Assembly (NCBI RefSeq): GCF_000576595.1
Contig: NZ_AWSA01000019.1
Coordinates: 1-64,000 of the forward strand
Source: Intrasporangium oryzae NRRL B-24470
GTDB taxonomy: Bacteria > Actinomycetota > Actinomycetes > Actinomycetales > Dermatophilaceae
Length of the DNA stretch: 64,000 bases
Direction of reading: 5' to 3'
Positions 15,939 through 24,724 of the stretch are shown piece by piece. Each line of letters opens with the position of its first letter. Position 1 is the first letter of the stretch. The notes beneath the pieces were generated by a model. The model made no database searches. It worked only from the letters and a program-made list of their open reading frames with translations, and was not told where the DNA came from. The position numbers were made by a program, and so were the translations under genes.

Positions 15939-17438
15939 TCAGACCGACGCAGCGGCCGGGAGCCGGCCGGACCCGATCGCGTCGACGAACGCGGCGTGGT
16001 CGCGCTCCGTCTGGTCGGCATACGTCTCTGCGAACCTGGCCATGGCCGTTGCGAACCCGTCGTCGTCACCGAGGTAGGCGGCGATCGCGATGTCGTCCCC
16101 GGACCGCGCGTGGGCCCGCGCCAGGGTCCAGGCGCAGTACTGGCCGTAGAGCGTCATCGTCGGCGGGTTCATCTGGTCTATGAGGGCCGAGCCCTTCATG
16201 TCGCGCAGCTGGCGGACATAGAAGTCCCGGCCCACACCGTCGATGCCCTGGTCGACGCGCTGCCAGCCGAGGAAGATGTCGCTCGCGGCCTGCATGAGCC
16301 GCTGGCCTTTGACGACACGCTCGCCCTGGTTGCCGAACGGTTCCGCGGGCCGCATCGCCGCCGGGATCGCTGCCTCGAGGACCGACGCCTCGGCCTCCTT
16401 GACCTGGAGGAAGAGGGGATCCTGGTCGTCGCGACCGCGGAGCAGGACGACCCAGCAGCGCGTCCCGACGCTGCCGACACCGACGACCTTGCGTGCGATG
16501 TCGAGGAACTCGAAGCGGTCGAAGAGCATCCTCCTGTCGCTCGGGAGGGTGCCGCGGTAGTGCTGCAGGAGGCCCAGCATGCGCGCGACGAGGTCGGCGC
16601 GGTCGTCCTCCGGGAGCAGCTCGCCGAGGGGCACCATGAGGGGCGGGTCGCTGCGCAGACGCAGCTCTCCATCGACGAGCTCCGTCAGCTTCGCGAGGGC
16701 CTTGAGGTTGCCGCTGCTGCGTGCCTTGCCGAGGTTCTTCTCCATGGTCTGCCGACGCTTCGCGCTCAGCTTGGGCAGGACTTCCCCTCGTAGCTCGTCC
16801 ACGTCGGCGTGGGAGTACCAGACATCGAGGAAGCGCATGCCCGCGAACTGCGCCATGGCCTCCCGGTAGCGCTCGGCCGTGCCGAGCACGCAGGCCCGGC
16901 GCTGCTTGCCCGAGAACCCGTTCGCCCGGCCGGCGACGGCGATGCTCGCGACGAGCCGCATGACGTCCCACTCCCACGGGCCCGGGTGGGTCTCGTCGAA
17001 GTCGTTCACGTCGAAGAGGAGGTGGCGTTCGGGGGAGGCGAAGACCCCGAAGTTCGACAGGTGGGCGTCGCCGCAGAGCTGGACGCTGATCCCGGAGACG
17101 GGCCCGGGCGCGAGGTCGATCGCCATCCCCTTCGCGTGCCCGCGGAAGAAGGTGAACGGCGACACCGCCATCCTGGCATGCCGGATCGGGACGAGCTCGG
17201 GCACGCGAGTCCTCGCCTGGTCGGCGAGGACGTCGGCGACGCCGGGGCGGTCAGCTGCCGGCTCGAAGTCGCCCAGCTCTCCGGGCGGCACCGCGGACCG
17301 TGCGGCCAGGCCGCGGGCGACCCGCTCCTCCGGTCCGGGGTGGTCGTCGGGGCGCGGCGCGTGACCCGCCCCGCCGCCCGGTCGGTTCAACTGCTCCGTG
17401 GCCCCGGCCGTCCCGCTCTTGCCGCCTCGTGCGCCCAT
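15939..17438 (-). CDS. DUF2252 family protein
   Basis: The 499-residue protein shows the DUF2252 core: RMAVSPFTFFRGHAKGMAID, CGDAHLSNFGVFASPE, FDVNDFDETHPGPWEWDVMR and, near the end, LYGQYCAWTLARAHARSGD. The GDAHLSNFG and DFDE motifs resemble those of aminoglycoside-phosphotransferase / kinase folds, so a kinase-like fold is likely, though the function is unknown. The start at 17438 is chosen because a GAGG lies upstream and the longer frame loses similarity to the family. The gene converges on a membrane protein and diverges from an antiporter. Confidence 0.82.
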   Translation of the reverse strand: MGARGGKSGTAGATEQLNRPGGGAGHAPRPDDHPGPEERVARGLAARSAVPPGELGDFEPAADRPGVADVLADQARTRVPELVPIRHARMAVSPFTFFRGHAKGMAIDLAPGPVSGISVQLCGDAHLSNFGVFASPERHLLFDVNDFDETHPGPWEWDVMRLVASIAVAGRANGFSGKQRRACVLGTAERYREAMAQFAGMRFLDVWYSHADVDELRGEVLPKLSAKRRQTMEKNLGKARSSGNLKALAKLTELVDGELRLRSDPPLMVPLGELLPEDDRADLVARMLGLLQHYRGTLPSDRRMLFDRFEFLDIARKVVGVGSVGTRCWVVLLRGRDDQDPLFLQVKEAEASVLEAAIPAAMRPAEPFGNQGERVVKGQRLMQAASDIFLGWQRVDQGIDGVGRDFYVRQLRDMKGSALIDQMNPPTMTLYGQYCAWTLARAHARSGDDIAIAAYLGDDDGFATAMARFAETYADQTERDHAAFVDAIGSGRLPAAASV

Positions 17439-17758
17439 GTGCCTCACATCCTCGACTGCGTCCCGGGCGTCCTCGGGGAGAGGTCGTCCGCCCCCAGCGA
17501 ACGCCCCCCGTGGCGCCGGGGCATCACCCGTGTCGGATGAGGCGGCAGGGCGCGCGAGCCAGGCCGGCCGTGGCGAGGACGGGACACCCCGCCGCGCGGG
17601 CGCGGTCTCACCAACAGCGGGGGAGGCCTCGACACCGCAGCTGCGCCATCGTCGGTACGTCGTCCGACGGCCTTCCCCGTCGAACCGCCACGTCATCGAT
17701 GGCATCCATCGCCACGGCCGCACGGGCCGGCGACGTGGATGCCTGGCCAAGGAGCGCC
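17439..17758. other. 320-base divergent intergenic region
   Basis: This lies between the divergent DUF2252 and antiporter genes. Frames on both strands stay open through much of it because of the high GC content, but none has a good start, family similarity or ribosome binding site. No clear promoter box or operator was identified beyond the AAGGAG just before the antiporter start. Confidence 0.5.
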
Positions 17759-19078
17759 ATGGGCCCGAATACGTTCCTCGTCGTCGCGGCCCTCGTCTTC
17801 GCCTGGGGGATGGTTTCGGCGCGGCTGGAGCGGGCCGACCTGACCGCCCCCATCGTCTTCCTCGGAGCGGGCGCCATCCTCGGCCGCACGCTGGTGAGCG
17901 ACCCCGCCTCGACGGCGACCAGCCTGCGTCCCGTCGTGGAGCTCACCCTCGTCCTCGTCCTCTTCGCCGACGCCGCGCGGGTCCGCCCCCAGGACCTCAG
18001 GGTCGAACTGGCGAACATCGCGCGACTCCTCGGCATCGGGCTGCCCCTGACGATCCTCGCCGGCTGGGGCCTGGCCGCCTGGCTCCTGCCCGGACTCGGC
18101 CCGTGGCCGGCGCTCCTCGTCGCCGCGGCGCTCGCGCCCACCGACGCCGCACTCGGGATCCCCGTGGTCACGAACCCGCGCGTCCCGGCCCGGGTCCGGC
18201 GCCTCATCACGGTCGAGAGCGGGCTCAACGACGGGATCGCCACGCCGGTCGTCCTCGTCGCCATCGCGGGAGCCGCGTCGGCGGAGGGGCTGGCCGACGC
18301 CGGTGGGCTGGGCGAGGCCCTGCTCGAGATCGTCGTCGGGGCGCTCGTCGGGAGCGCGGTCGGCGTCGCCGGAGGCTGGATCCTGCGGCGGGCCCGGCAG
18401 GCCGGGTGGGTGGCCGAGGACTTCGCCGGGATCGCGGTCCTGTCCCTCTCCGTCGCCGCCTACACCGCTGCCGTCACCCTCGGCGGCAACGGCTTCATCG
18501 CCGCCTTCATCGGCGGCCTCGCGTTCGGGGCGGTGGCCGGGAGGCGCGGCCTGGCCGAGCTCGTCCTCGTCGAACAGGTGAGCGGGCTCGCCTCGTTGCT
18601 CGTCTGGCTCGTCTTCGGTGCGATCGGGGTCTCGGCGGCGCTCTCGCACACGAGCCTCGCCACCCTCTGCTACGCCGTGCTCAGCCTCACGGCCGTCCGC
18701 ATGGTCCCCGTCGCGCTGGCCTGCGTCGGGAGCGGCCTCGGCCGTGACACGGTCCTCTTCGTCGGGTGGTTCGGGCCGCGCGGACTCGCCTCGCTCGTCT
18801 TCGCCCTCATCGCCTTCGAGGAGCTCGGCCCCGACGCCCAGCAGCCCCTCGCCGTCATCCTGCTCACCGTCGTGCTCAGCGTCATCGTCCACGGCCTCTC
18901 TGCGGCCCCGCTCGCCGACCGCTTCGGCCGCGCCTCCGCCCGGGCCGGCGATCGCCGGGCACCGGCAGCGCCGGGCGCGGCCGAGCCCGGAGACCTGCCC
19001 GTCCGCGGGCTGCCCCGCCGGGCTCCCAGGCGGACCCGTCCATCGGCCGCGCCACCGGGCGCGAAGCGCACCGGTTGA
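17759..19078 (+). CDS. CPA1-type cation/proton antiporter
   Basis: The 439-residue protein has about twelve hydrophobic segments across residues 5-390. Features of sodium/proton antiporters are visible: LTLVLVLFADAARVRPQDLR, LVAAALAPTDAALGIPVV with the conserved Thr-Asp, and ITVESGLNDGIATPVVLV with the ESGLNDG motif that carries the transport aspartate. The C-terminal 50 residues are Pro/Arg-rich and soluble. AAGGAG lies six bases before the ATG at 17759. It should exchange Na+ or K+ for protons across the inner membrane; ion preference is not known. Confidence 0.85.
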   Translation: MGPNTFLVVAALVFAWGMVSARLERADLTAPIVFLGAGAILGRTLVSDPASTATSLRPVVELTLVLVLFADAARVRPQDLRVELANIARLLGIGLPLTILAGWGLAAWLLPGLGPWPALLVAAALAPTDAALGIPVVTNPRVPARVRRLITVESGLNDGIATPVVLVAIAGAASAEGLADAGGLGEALLEIVVGALVGSAVGVAGGWILRRARQAGWVAEDFAGIAVLSLSVAAYTAAVTLGGNGFIAAFIGGLAFGAVAGRRGLAELVLVEQVSGLASLLVWLVFGAIGVSAALSHTSLATLCYAVLSLTAVRMVPVALACVGSGLGRDTVLFVGWFGPRGLASLVFALIAFEELGPDAQQPLAVILLTVVLSVIVHGLSAAPLADRFGRASARAGDRRAPAAPGAAEPGDLPVRGLPRRAPRRTRPSAAPPGAKRTG

Positions 19079-19136
19079 TGCTGCGGGGCACGAACCCGGC
19101 AGGGCGCGCAGTCCCGGCCCGGCGGCATACGGCCCC

Positions 19137-19142
19137 TAGAGT
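19137..19142 (+). promoter_or_regulatory. -10 box TAGAGT, leaderless promoter
   Basis: TAGAGT lies six bases before the ATG at 19149, so transcription should begin at the start codon. There is no Shine-Dalgarno. A CGGCATACG word lies just upstream at 19123. Confidence 0.5.
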
Positions 19143-19148
19143 TGGTCC

Positions 19149-20132
19149 ATGGCTGCGGCGTCGAGCAAGGCCCCGTCCGTCGAGCTCGAGGTGGGCGACC
19201 GCACGGTGCGCCTCTCGAGCCCCGACCGCGTCTACTTCTCCGAGCGCGGCGAGACCAAGCTCGACCTCGCGCAGTACTACCTCTCCGTCGGGCCCGGGAT
19301 CGTCAACGCCCTGCGCGAGCGGCCGTGCATGCTCCACCGGTTCCCCAAGGGCGTCGACGGGCCGAAGGTCCACCAGAAGCGGCTGCCCGCCGGCGCGCCC
19401 CCCTGGGTCGAGACGGTGCGCCTGCACTTCCCGCGCTACGGGCTGCACGCCGACGAGCTCTGCGTCACCGAGCTCGCGAGCGTCATCTGGGCGGTGCAGA
19501 TGTCGACCGTCGAGTTCCACCCCTGGAACTCCCGCCGCGCCGACACCGAGAAGCCCGACGAGTGGCGGATCGACCTCGACCCCATGCCCGAGTGCCCCTT
19601 CGACCGCGTGCGCCGGGCCGCGCTGACGACACGAGAGATCCTCGACGAGCTGGGCGCGGTCGGCTGGCCGAAGACGTCCGGGGGATCGGGCCTGCACGTC
19701 TACGTCCGGGTCAAGCCGGAGTGGGGATTCCAGGACGTGCGCCGGGCCGCGCTGGCCTTCGCCCGCGAGGTCGAGCGCCGGCTCCCCGACGACGTGACGA
19801 CGACGTGGTGGCGCCGCGACCGGTCGCCGTCCGACCTCTTCGTCGACTACAACCAGAACGCCCGCGACCACACGATTGCCGCCGCCTACAGCGTCCGCGG
19901 CAACCCCCGCGGCACCGTCTCGGCCCCGATCACGTGGGACGAGGTCAGCGACGTCGAGCCGCAGGACCTCACCATCGCGACGATGCCCGACCGGTTCGCC
20001 CGCCTCGGGGACCTCCACGCGGGGATCGACGACGCCGTCTTCGACCTGGCGCCCCTTCTCGAGTGGGCCGAGCGCGACGAGCACGAGGGCGCCGTCGTGC
20101 CGCCCGAGTCGGAGGCCGACGCCTCCGCGTGA
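19149..20132 (+). CDS. Stand-alone LigD-type polymerase/primase domain
   Basis: The 327-residue protein is a complete PolDom of the archaeo-eukaryotic primase type, as found in bacterial NHEJ ligase LigD. Catalytic Asp142 and Asp144 lie in RIDLDPMP, SGGSGLHVYV carries the nucleotide-binding His, and the third acidic residue is in FVDYNQNARDHTIAAAY. The N-terminus has LSSPDRVYFSERGETKLDLA, also typical. No ligase or nuclease domain is attached and no Ku gene is nearby. It may fill gaps in end joining or repair, with ligase encoded elsewhere. Such split forms are known in actinobacteria. Confidence 0.88.
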   Translation: MAAASSKAPSVELEVGDRTVRLSSPDRVYFSERGETKLDLAQYYLSVGPGIVNALRERPCMLHRFPKGVDGPKVHQKRLPAGAPPWVETVRLHFPRYGLHADELCVTELASVIWAVQMSTVEFHPWNSRRADTEKPDEWRIDLDPMPECPFDRVRRAALTTREILDELGAVGWPKTSGGSGLHVYVRVKPEWGFQDVRRAALAFAREVERRLPDDVTTTWWRRDRSPSDLFVDYNQNARDHTIAAAYSVRGNPRGTVSAPITWDEVSDVEPQDLTIATMPDRFARLGDLHAGIDDAVFDLAPLLEWAERDEHEGAVVPPESEADASA

Positions 20133-20253
20133 CCGGAGGTCCAGGGTCCGTGGCGTCGCCCGACCGTATGCCGTCGAGCCAGGTGTGCGACGATGCGAGC
20201 CACCCCGACCTCGGCGTCCGACGACGCCGACGAGCCCCACCCAGGAGGAACCC

Positions 20254-20736
20254 ATGGCCGTTCTCGGCGACTTCACGGCAACGACGCTCACCGGCGAGGA
20301 GCAGGCCCTCTCCGCCTATGCAGGCGACGTCGTCCTCGTCGTCAACACGGCGAGCGAGTGCGGCTTCACGCCGCAGTACGCCGGGCTCGAGGAGCTGTGG
20401 CGGACCTACCGAGACCGGGGCTTCACCGTCCTCGGCTTCCCGTGCAACCAGTTCGGCGCCCAGGAGCCGGGCACCGCTGACCAGATCAGCGCCTTCTGCT
20501 CCGCGAAGTACGACGTGACGTTCCCGATGTTCGACAAGGTCGACGTCAACGGCGACGACGCGCACCCTCTCTGGGAGTGGCTGAAGAGCGAGAAGGGCGG
20601 CGTCCTCGGCTCGAGGATCAAGTGGAACTTCACGAAGTTCCTCATCGGGCGCGACGGCGCGGTCATCGAGCGCTACGCCCCGAACGTCGAGCCGGCCGAC
20701 ATCGCCACCGACATCGAGAAGGCCCTCACCGACTGA
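20254..20736 (+). CDS. Glutathione-peroxidase-family thiol peroxidase
   Basis: The 160-residue protein has the GPx signature. Cys36 is in NTASECGFTPQY, Gln66 in GFPCNQFGAQEPG, and Trp124-Asn125 in IKWNFTKFLIGRDG, which together complete the catalytic tetrad. A further cysteine occurs at Cys82 (FCSAKY), the region of the resolving cysteine in thioredoxin-dependent GPx enzymes. Actinobacteria generally lack glutathione, so thioredoxin or mycothiol/mycoredoxin is the likelier reductant (inference). AGGAGG precedes the ATG. Cytosolic peroxide defence is the likely role. Confidence 0.9.
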   Translation: MAVLGDFTATTLTGEEQALSAYAGDVVLVVNTASECGFTPQYAGLEELWRTYRDRGFTVLGFPCNQFGAQEPGTADQISAFCSAKYDVTFPMFDKVDVNGDDAHPLWEWLKSEKGGVLGSRIKWNFTKFLIGRDGAVIERYAPNVEPADIATDIEKALTD

Positions 20737-20779
20737 GCGCGGTCGGAGGGGGCGGGCTCGTGCGAGTGGCCGTCCCACC

Positions 20780-20785
20780 TAGGAT
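20780..20785 (+). promoter_or_regulatory. -10 box TAGGAT, leaderless promoter of pabB
   Basis: TAGGAT lies six bases before the GTG at 20792 and no ribosome binding site is present. This supports the GTG as the start and a leaderless transcript. Confidence 0.5.
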
Positions 20786-20791
20786 CAGGCC

Positions 20792-21835
20792 GTGGACCAT
20801 GCCCGCTTCGCCGACCGGCAGGCCCGCGGAGTCATCGACGTGCGCCGCGGGCGCGACGCCCTCTCCGCGATCTCGGAGTCGGGGTTCTGGGCCGTCGTCG
20901 CGACGTTCGAAGGCGCGGTCACGGCCGTCCGGTTCGCCGACGTCGAGCCGCTCCCCTTGGTCCCCGGAGATCCAGTGCTGCTCGAGGGGGTCGACTGGGA
21001 CCCGCTCGACCGCCACTGGCACAGCTCGCTCGACCGGGCGGCATACGTCTCGGCCGTCGAGGAGATCCGGCGGCGCATCGCCGCGGGGGCGGTCTACCAG
21101 GTCAACGTGTGCCGGGTCCTTCGCCACGAGCTCGACGCCGGCGCGGACCTCGACGGGCTCGACGCCCTGTTGCGACGAGGCAACCCCGCGCCCCACGCGG
21201 CGCGGATCCGATGCCGCGAAGGCGGGCTCGACGTCGTCGGCGCGTCACCGGAGCTCTACCTGTCCCGTCGCGACGGACGCCTCGTGACGAAGCCGATCAA
21301 GGGCACCGCTCCGACGGCCGAGCAGATGCTGCCCAAGGACCACGCCGAGAACGTCATGATCGTCGACCTCATGCGCAACGACATCTCGGCGGTCTGTGAG
21401 CCGGGCAGCGTGCGGGTCGACGAGCTGTGCGCCATCGAGGAGCACCCCGGCCTGGTCCACCTCGTGTCGACCGTCAGCGGGACGCTTCGCGAACGCGTCG
21501 GCTGGGACGCGATCTTCGACGCGGCCTTCCCTCCGGGGTCCGTGTCCGGAGCCCCGAAGTCGAGCGCGCTGCGGACGATCCACGATCTCGAGGTCGGTGA
21601 GCGGGGGCCGTACTGCGGCGCGATCGGGTGGGTCGACGCCGATCGCGGCGAAGCCGACCTGTCGGTGGGCATCCGGACCTTCTGGGCCGAGCACGATGAG
21701 GAAGGCCGGCGGTGGTTGCGCTTCGGCACGGGAGCCGGCATCACGTGGGCCTCCGACCCGGCGGGGGAGTGGGCCGAGACCGAGCTCAAGGCGTCCCGGC
21801 TCATCGGGCTCGCCGCCGGCACTGTGACACCATGA
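20792..21835 (+). CDS. pabB: Aminodeoxychorismate synthase component I
   Basis: The 347-residue protein is the chorismate-binding catalytic domain of the TrpE/PabB family. It carries PIKGTAP with Lys170, the active-site lysine that distinguishes PabB, plus DLMRNDISAVCEPGSV, the FPPGSVSGAPK loop and ETELKASRLIG. It is shorter than full-length PabB (about 450) because the N-terminal beta region is reduced. It should convert chorismate to 4-amino-4-deoxychorismate with an amidotransferase partner (PabA/TrpG) encoded elsewhere. The next gene is the lyase that finishes p-aminobenzoate synthesis for folate. Confidence 0.88.
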   Translation: MDHARFADRQARGVIDVRRGRDALSAISESGFWAVVATFEGAVTAVRFADVEPLPLVPGDPVLLEGVDWDPLDRHWHSSLDRAAYVSAVEEIRRRIAAGAVYQVNVCRVLRHELDAGADLDGLDALLRRGNPAPHAARIRCREGGLDVVGASPELYLSRRDGRLVTKPIKGTAPTAEQMLPKDHAENVMIVDLMRNDISAVCEPGSVRVDELCAIEEHPGLVHLVSTVSGTLRERVGWDAIFDAAFPPGSVSGAPKSSALRTIHDLEVGERGPYCGAIGWVDADRGEADLSVGIRTFWAEHDEEGRRWLRFGTGAGITWASDPAGEWAETELKASRLIGLAAGTVTP

Positions 21836-21887
21836 CCACCCGGTTCGTCGCCGGACCCCAAGCTGCACGAAAGAGGCACCAGCAGGC

Positions 21888-22736
21888 ATGAGCGAGATCA
21901 CCCCCCGCGTCTGGGTCGACGGGGCCCTCGTCGGACCCACCGCGCCCGCCATCTCGGCGCTCGACCACGCGGTCACGGTCGGGGACGGCGTCTTCGAGAC
22001 GGCCAAGATCATCCACGGTCGCCCCTTCGCCCTGAGCCGGCACCATCGCCGGCTCGAGCGCTCGGCTGCCGGGCTCGGCCTGCCCCCGCTCGACCTCGAC
22101 CACCTCGGCCAGGGGATCGCCGCCGTCCTCGACGGCCCCACGATCGACTTCGGGCGGCTGCGCTACAGCGTCACGGGAGGCGTCGGCCCGCTCGGCTCGG
22201 ACCGCCACGACGCCTCCCTCTCCTACATCGTCCTGGCCGCGCCGCAGCCCCTGCCGCCCGCGTCCGGGACTCTCACCGTGGTGCCCTGGACACGCAACGA
22301 GCGCTCGGCGGTGGCCGGTCTCAAGACCACGTCGTATGCCGAGAACGTCGTCGCGCTCGCCCGAGCCAAGCAGGTCGGCGCGATCGAGGCCGTCTTCGGC
22401 AACACGCGCGGCGAGCTCTGCGAGTGCACCGGCAGCAACGTCTTCGTCGTCGTCGACGGCGTGGTGCTCACCCCGCCCGCGGACTCCGGCCTGCTGCCCG
22501 GGATCACGCGGGAGCTCGTCCTCGAGTGGGGTCGGGCCGCCGGCGTCGAGATCCGCGAGGAGGCGCTGCCGCTCGACGTCATCACCCGGGCCGACGAGGT
22601 GTTCATCACGAGCTCGACGAAGGATGTCCTGCCCATCAGCGCGGTCGACGATCACGTCCTCCCGTCCGAGCGGCCGGTCACGGCCATGCTCCAGGAGGTC
22701 TTCCACACCAACGCAGCGCGGGATCTCGACCCGTGA
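21888..22736 (+). CDS. pabC: Aminodeoxychorismate lyase (class IV PLP enzyme)
   Basis: The 282-residue protein has the fold-type IV PLP pattern: the N-terminal VTVGDGVFETAKI, the PLP lysine Lys146 in AGLKTTSYAENVVAL, the GNTRGELCECTGSNVF region that binds the cofactor phosphate, and TRADEVFITSS. Directly following pabB, it most likely releases pyruvate from aminodeoxychorismate to yield p-aminobenzoate. Branched-chain or D-amino-acid aminotransferase is the alternative from sequence alone; context favours PabC. The next gene starts at the overlapping GTGA. Confidence 0.85.
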   Translation: MSEITPRVWVDGALVGPTAPAISALDHAVTVGDGVFETAKIIHGRPFALSRHHRRLERSAAGLGLPPLDLDHLGQGIAAVLDGPTIDFGRLRYSVTGGVGPLGSDRHDASLSYIVLAAPQPLPPASGTLTVVPWTRNERSAVAGLKTTSYAENVVALARAKQVGAIEAVFGNTRGELCECTGSNVFVVVDGVVLTPPADSGLLPGITRELVLEWGRAAGVEIREEALPLDVITRADEVFITSSTKDVLPISAVDDHVLPSERPVTAMLQEVFHTNAARDLDP

Positions 22737-23218
22737 GCCCGCGCTCGGGGGAGTGCGACGCCGGCAGGAGGGGCGGCGAGGTCGACTACTCGGATCCCGA
22801 CGTCCTGCTCGACGCCGACGAGGACCGGTGGGCCTGGCGTGCCCGGCTGCGCCGCAACCGGGTCACGGCCGTCGTCTGGCGGGCCGCCATCGGCCTGGTC
22901 GGGACGCTCGTCACCGTCGTCGGGTTGATCATGGTGCCGGCGCCGGGGCCCGGCTGGCTCGTCGTCTTCCTCGGCCTGCTCATCCTCGCGAGCGAGTTCG
23001 AGTTCGCCCAGCGGTGGCTCGACTTCGCCCGCCACCACGTCGCCCGGTGGAACGACTGGATCATGGCCCAGGCGCTGTGGATGCGTGGCCTCGTGGCCCT
23101 CGGCACGCTGCTCTGCCTCTGGGCCGTGGTCTGGGCCTACCTCGCCTGGCAGGGGGTCCCTGCGTTCCTCCCGCAGTGGGCCGAGGAGCTTCTCGGGCGC
23201 CTCCCGGGCATCGACTGA
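22733..23218 (+). CDS. PGPGW-motif transmembrane protein (TIGR02611-like)
   Basis: The 161-residue protein has a charged, Asp/Arg-rich head, then two hydrophobic segments either side of VPAPGPGWLVVFLGLLILAS, which is the PGPGW hallmark, followed by SEFEFAQRWLDFARHHVARW and a last membrane helix near 120-140. It starts at a GTG that overlaps the pabC stop, so it is translated with it. Function is unknown. It sits in the cytoplasmic membrane by prediction. Confidence 0.8.
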   Translation: MSPRSGECDAGRRGGEVDYSDPDVLLDADEDRWAWRARLRRNRVTAVVWRAAIGLVGTLVTVVGLIMVPAPGPGWLVVFLGLLILASEFEFAQRWLDFARHHVARWNDWIMAQALWMRGLVALGTLLCLWAVVWAYLAWQGVPAFLPQWAEELLGRLPGID

Positions 23219-23292
23219 CCAGGGGTTCTCGGGGTCTTAATGAGCAGGACGCGGCTGCGGCGTCCACCCGGGGACGACACGCTCGGGGGCGA

Positions 23293-23322
23293 TTACCGCG
23301 TTCGCGCGGGGGGCGCTATTGT
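23293..23322 (+). promoter_or_regulatory. Candidate promoter of tRNA-Val(CAC)
   Basis: TTACCG at 23293 and TATTGT at 23317 are 18 bases apart, and the tRNA begins 38 bases further on. The region is noticeably more AT-rich than its surroundings. Confidence 0.4.
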
Positions 23323-23360
23323 TTCCCTCCGTCGCCCGCTTCATCTCGTCGCCGGCGCCC

Positions 23361-23434
23361 GGACGTGTAGCTCAGTTGGTTAGAGCGTTCGCTTCACACG
23401 CGAGAGGTCAGGGGTTCGAGTCCCTTCACGTCCA
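23361..23434 (+). tRNA. tRNA-Val(CAC)
   Basis: The 74-base gene has acceptor arms GGACGTG and CACGTCC, a D-loop with GTTGGTTAGAGC, a T-arm GGTTCGAGTCC and the anticodon CAC at 23395-23397. CCA is not encoded. Confidence 0.96.
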
Positions 23435-23442
23435 CGAGATCA

Positions 23443-23482
23443 CGAAGGCCCCCCCTGCGGAGACGCAGACCGGGGGCCTTCG
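23443..23482. terminator. Bidirectional terminator after tRNA-Val(CAC)
   Basis: CGAAGGCCCCC pairs with GGGGGCCTTCG over 11 bases, and the loop itself contains CTGCG/CGCAG. It separates the tRNA from the convergent LacI-type gene. Confidence 0.8.
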
Positions 23483-23503
23483 TCGGCCCTGATCCGTGGT
23501 GTC

Positions 23504-24535
23504 TCACAGGAGGGGCTGGGACGGAACGTTGTACGGCGTGATGATGTTGATCTGGGACGGGATCGACTCGATCGGCCCGTCGAGCGCCCCGCTGGCTTGC
23601 ATGATCACGCGGCACGCACGGCGCATGTCATGGCGCAGGTCGTGGTGAAGGACCGCGGTGATCTTCCGGTCCTGGATCAGCGACAGGTTGTCTCGGTCGA
23701 GATCGTGCGCGATGAACACTCGGCACGGCCTGCCCATGAGCTCGAACGCCTCGAGGATGGCCTTGTTGCCTCCACCGATGGAGTACACCGCGGTGATCCC
23801 GGGATGGTCGCGGAGAAGTGAGATGGTCTGGTCGCGGACGGCCGTGTCGATGCCGTCCGTATCGGTGGCCTCGATCAGGGTGCGTCCACCTGCTCGCTCG
23901 CGCATCGTGGCTCGGAAGCCCATCTCGCGCTCCTCCTCACCGCGAAACGCGCTCCGGCTCAAGGCCATCAGGACGGCGTCGTCGCCTGCGGTGAGCCACT
24001 GGTCGATGAGGTAGGCCGCGGTCGCGCCGGCGGCCCGGTTGTCCATGCCCACATACGCAACCCTCGGGCTCAAGGGGATGTCGGTGACCAGCGTGACCAC
24101 CGGAATCCCACTGTCGTGCAGCCGTCCGATCGCGTCACTGATCTCGGGCTCGTCGGGTGCCTTGAGAATGACCCCCATCGAGCCACGGCGGCGAATGTCG
24201 TCGAGCGTCCTCACGAGCTCGCCCGGCTGTGCCGTCTCCCGGAAGTCGAACCTCGATCTCACGACTGCCGGCCGCAGCATGGGCAGCTCGAGCTCCAGGG
24301 CGGACCGGACGGCAGAGGAGAACCGGTCGGGAGTCTGCATGACGAGGTCGACGAGGAACGTCCGCCCGCTGAGACGCAGCTGGCTGCGCTGCCTGTCGAG
24401 ATCGGCGATCGCCTGGGCGACGTTTGCGGCGGTGCTGGGCCGCACCCCGGGTCGCTTGTTCAGCACGCGGTCGACCGTCGCCTCGCTCAGTCCGGACTGA
24501 CGAGCGATCTCACGGATCGGATACGGGTGAGGCAT
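23504..24535 (-). CDS. LacI-family transcriptional regulator of the cyclitol cluster
   Basis: The 343-residue protein has an N-terminal LacI helix-turn-helix (PIREIARQSGLSEATVDRVL, then NKRPGVRPSTAANVAQAI) and a periplasmic-binding-protein-like sensor domain with VILKAPDEPEISDAIGRLHD, VAYVGMDNRAAGATAAYLID, VYSIGGGNKAILEAFEL and VFIAHDLDRDN. The pattern RELP-type ligand residues in the sensor cannot be read reliably. It is divergent from the ten-gene catabolic operon and most likely represses it in the absence of inducer. The ATG at 24535 has only a weak ribosome binding site; longer upstream frames precede the HTH and were rejected. Confidence 0.88.
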   Translation of the reverse strand: MPHPYPIREIARQSGLSEATVDRVLNKRPGVRPSTAANVAQAIADLDRQRSQLRLSGRTFLVDLVMQTPDRFSSAVRSALELELPMLRPAVVRSRFDFRETAQPGELVRTLDDIRRRGSMGVILKAPDEPEISDAIGRLHDSGIPVVTLVTDIPLSPRVAYVGMDNRAAGATAAYLIDQWLTAGDDAVLMALSRSAFRGEEEREMGFRATMRERAGGRTLIEATDTDGIDTAVRDQTISLLRDHPGITAVYSIGGGNKAILEAFELMGRPCRVFIAHDLDRDNLSLIQDRKITAVLHHDLRHDMRRACRVIMQASGALDGPIESIPSQINIITPYNVPSQPLL

Positions 24536-24545
24536 CTGCCCATTC

Positions 24546-24686
24546 TGATGGATTGCTGATGGCTCTGCAAGATTGCCCACGTGAGGAAGCTTGGCTGGCT
24601 GGAGCGATTCCGCGCAGGTTCCGCGCGGTGCAGTCGGCCGCGCGTGGCGGGAGATATGGATCTTGTCCGTGATGGGTTTTTGATGG
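24546..24686. promoter_or_regulatory. Two matching direct-repeat sites TGATGG-N5-TGATGG
   Basis: TGATGG occurs at 24546 and 24557, and again at 24670 and 24681. In both pairs the copies are 11 bases apart, one helical turn, with unrelated five-base spacers. The pairs are 124 bases apart in the divergent control region, one next to the regulator start and one toward the operon. Duplicate spacing suggests binding by a regulator in tandem. Confidence 0.45.
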
Positions 24687-24696
24687 ATCCGTTTGC

Positions 24697-24724
24697 TTGA
24701 CCCTTTGGACTCGTGACCGTCACG
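24697..24724 (+). promoter_or_regulatory. Possible -35 element and operator palindrome before the cyclitol operon
   Basis: TTGACC at 24697 is a fair -35 element. CGTGAC-C-GTCACG at 24712-24724 is a perfect palindrome with one central base, located where the core promoter spacer and -10 region would be. A repressor bound there would block transcription. No good -10 hexamer was found at the usual distance. Confidence 0.4.

Noticed and set aside
17300-17758. Longer antiporter start inside the DUF2252 gene
   Set aside because: It would overlap the divergent gene by over 130 bases and add a Pro/Arg-rich stretch without hydrophobic segments; ATG 17759 has a good AAGGAG site.
24541-24575. TTGC-N10-GCAA as LacI operator
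   Set aside because: Only four bases per arm pair and the centre is not symmetric; the palindrome at 24712 and the direct repeats are stronger.
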